Source of the DNA: Deltaproteobacteria bacterium
GTDB lineage: Bacteria; Desulfobacterota; Desulfarculia; Adiutricales; Adiutricaceae
DNA: 5,909 nucleotides
Reading direction: 5' to 3'
Assembly: GCA_031269135.1 (NCBI GenBank)
Contig: JAISZP010000168.1
Location: 1 to 5,909 of the forward strand
The first letter of the stretch is position 1, and the number at the start of each line of letters is the position of its first letter. The notes beneath the pieces were generated by a model, which saw only the letters and a program-made list of their open reading frames with translations, ran no database searches and had not been told where the DNA came from. Positions 5,801-5,909 of this stretch are shown here, one piece after another. A program made the translations under genes and the position numbers.

Positions 5801-5909
5801 AAAGCCCCCGGCAACGGCAGCGGCGCCAAAAGCGACATTGGGACCATCGGTTCAGGCGCAGCCGACGAGACTGAAGTTTGGGAGAAGCTCTCCAAGATCG
5901 TGGCCTCCG
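2834..5909 (+). CDS. pfaA: PfaA-like type I PUFA/polyketide synthase, N-terminal part (truncated by window end)
   Basis: Uninterrupted frame of 1025 codons with no stop at the window edge; PfaA proteins usually exceed 2000 aa. It would build a long acyl chain iteratively from malonyl units in the cytosol. Domains seen: ketosynthase (about 19-507) with Cys220, His355 and His428; a linker (508-599); a degraded AT-like domain (about 600-908); a Pro/Ala/Ser/Gly-rich linker containing a helical segment (938-965, ITLQNKTIDLLADI); and EVWEKLSKIVAS at the edge (1014-1025), resembling the first helix of an ACP. The KS resembles PUFA synthases (SFPGLLGNVTAGRIANRL, CFSKTPALSPTGE, PWCALGSVKSQIGHTKGAAG). 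The ATG at 2834 has a weak AGGT 4 nt upstream (2826-2829). A TTG at 2789 is in frame without a ribosome site, and ATG 2909 falls inside the KS motif VAVIGMG. Further ACPs, ketoreductase and dehydratase are expected beyond the window. A heterocyst-glycolipid-type synthase (HglE-like) is the main alternative. Product unknown. Confidence 0.92.
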   Translation, partial: MTKKPSCNRISPDYDDRQEPVAVIGMGALFPGGEPGVAGYFRVLRYGVDAVTDIPPDHFRSSDYYDPDPKALDRMYCKRGAFIGSVPFSALKFGITPKDVEATDTTQLLALVTAEQALIDAGYPAEAFAHERTSVMLGVTGALKMLVSLGNRLVHPQLKSALEESGVDGDTIKEVLERFSEKFPPWRESSFPGLLGNVTAGRIANRLNLGGSNLVVDAACASSLAAVSQAVLELRAKRADLVVSGGIDTFSDPFMFTCFSKTPALSPTGEVRAFDQAGDGTLLGEGVGVLVLKRLSDAQRDDDRIYAVIKSVGGSSDGRATAIFAPSPQGQIRAMENAFREADWSPRTVELVEAHGTGTAVGDEVELKALCAHFQKEISGSGEGVKSKQDRESKQREKSRQDAQKDAQTTINGEPWCALGSVKSQIGHTKGAAGVAGLIKAILSLYHRFIPPTIKVSNPLKPLMEPHCPFYLDDQARPWLSSTQKSRRAAVSSFGFGGSNFHCLVEEVKGPRPAVETGHFLIPLSGPSLDSIAEAGKALNEAKDPFELSDVVSRLLADYNPADGFRLIFSGGFEALREPLGSLKSLVEKLKRGETLPGSGHIYFGKGAPEENLFAVHPDLPQGNAAGVVGAYRDLALSFPMIADYLELAQEHFDKNYPDCPNLGLLLYPPAFASQTSKRSWDECRRKFPVQSVVSFIFQVALGRLMESFGVAIKGRLGCGTGLLACLCRDDSSDGGALKTPQALEILTKQRLHDLSGEIRSFPWRRQPLWGPLGEISNLKSFKEAITSKELLTIPNLGPHKLLVLADGSEKLSVLRFSQTGQGLLTDQGLLTDDAEGLASAGMSDGAGMSDGESLHIKPNDSVASLADILAVLSALGHKVDFKAWPVVSAPPKAPDGHVMTINGANLFKAPAPKPSKTPAVSSSGGIAPIVSGGDGGLEKLITLQNKTIDLLADIASTLKTGRLQHLESALPPKSAHPPITPPTGGGRAKAPGNGSGAKSDIGTIGSGAADETEVWEKLSKIVAS
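2888..4354 (+). other. PUFA-synthase-type ketosynthase (KS) domain
   Basis: Residues 19-507 of the synthase form a full KS, opening with EPVAVIGMGALFPGG and closing with SSFGFGGSNFHCLVEE. The condensing triad is complete: Cys220 in VVDAACASS, His355 in EAHGTGT, and His428 in KSQIGHTKG with Lys423. It should therefore carry out decarboxylative condensation, unlike a chain-length-factor KS. The Cys220-His355 distance (135) is normal. The His355-His428 distance (73) is about 30 residues longer than usual because of the insertion at 375-412. Confidence 0.92.
3956..4069 (+). other. charged low-complexity insertion within the KS domain
   Basis: Residues 375-412 separate the EAHGTGT helix from the PWCALGSVKS strand. 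They consist mostly of Lys, Gln, Arg, Glu, Ser and Asp, with repeated words such as ESKQREKSRQ and a duplicated KDAQ. I expect only about 8-10 residues here in PUFA-type KS domains. It sits at a surface loop position and so is probably a flexible exposed loop that leaves the active site intact. The DNA is A-rich compared with its surroundings, consistent with slippage growth. Confidence 0.7.
4631..5557 (+). other. degenerate acyltransferase-like domain lacking the catalytic serine
   Basis: Residues 600-908 occupy the malonyl/acyl-transferase (MAT) place of PfaA. The match to MAT sequences is by eye: AYRDLALSFP follows where MAT has GQGSQ plus RDLA, LLYPPAF matches the IYPPPAF segment, and FIFQVALGRLMESFGV leads into the nucleophile elbow. 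The end also matches (LADILAVLSALG, VDFKAWP, and MTINGANLF at 900-908). The elbow itself is GCGTG (718-722) instead of GHSxG, so Gly720 replaces the serine. The GQGSQ oxyanion motif is absent (FAVHPDLPQGN, 614-624). No FHS-like histidine motif follows, and the stretch from elbow to domain end is only about 185 residues. I infer a non-catalytic structural remnant or docking domain. The frame is intact, so it is not a pseudogene. Confidence 0.7.
5297..5389 (+). repeat. two pairs of in-frame 18-bp tandem duplications
   Basis: Two 6-codon units are each duplicated in the AT-like region: QGLLTD twice (5297-5314, 5315-5332; residues 822-833) and AGMSDG twice (5354-5371, 5372-5389; residues 841-852). 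Each pair matches at 16 of 18 bases, and all four differences are synonymous third-position changes. The repeats lie where the AT fold has lost normal sequence, so they probably form a flexible loop. Confidence 0.8.

Overview
The window carries two same-strand genes of a polyunsaturated-fatty-acid-synthase-like (Pfa-type) iterative polyketide system, separated and preceded by long non-coding DNA. The first, positions 766-2304, encodes a complete PfaD-family FMN-dependent enoyl reductase of 512 aa. The second starts at 2834 and runs off the right edge. It encodes at least 1025 aa of a PfaA-like type I synthase: an intact PUFA-type ketosynthase (KS), an acyltransferase-like (AT-like) region, a low-complexity linker, and what looks like the start of the first acyl carrier protein (ACP) domain.

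Layout: 1-765 holds no convincing gene. It contains an AT-rich block of interleaved short repeats (74-164), a weak sigma70-like promoter (539-566), a direct repeat (651-724) and a short hairpin just before the pfaD ribosome site. After pfaD comes a hairpin plus T-run (2332-2374) that looks like an intrinsic terminator. An AT-rich 459-bp spacer with small palindromes then leads to the synthase gene. All remaining open frames are shadows of the two genes or unsupported.

How the genes would work together: the synthase elongates an acyl chain on its ACPs with its KS and, further downstream, presumably ketoreductase and dehydratase activities. PfaD would act in trans to reduce chosen enoyl intermediates, giving a polyunsaturated or partly saturated chain. 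The order reductase first, then KS-AT-ACP synthase, is the order I recall for myxobacterial pfa clusters (pfa1-pfa2), rather than the marine gammaproteobacterial order where pfaD comes last.

The most notable point is that the AT-like region aligns with a PfaA malonyltransferase domain at both ends, but its nucleophile motif GHSxG reads GCGTG, the GQGSQ motif is gone, and the segment after it is shortened. The domain is therefore probably catalytically dead, and the malonyl-loading activity should come from elsewhere. The KS also has a charged insertion of about 30 residues between its two catalytic histidines.

Organism: a bacterium with roughly balanced GC in genes and AT-rich spacers. The pfaD-first order and PUFA-like KS suggest a deltaproteobacterium in the broad sense (Myxococcota or Desulfobacterota), but nothing in the window fixes the taxonomy. 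The long intergenic stretches imply low local coding density.
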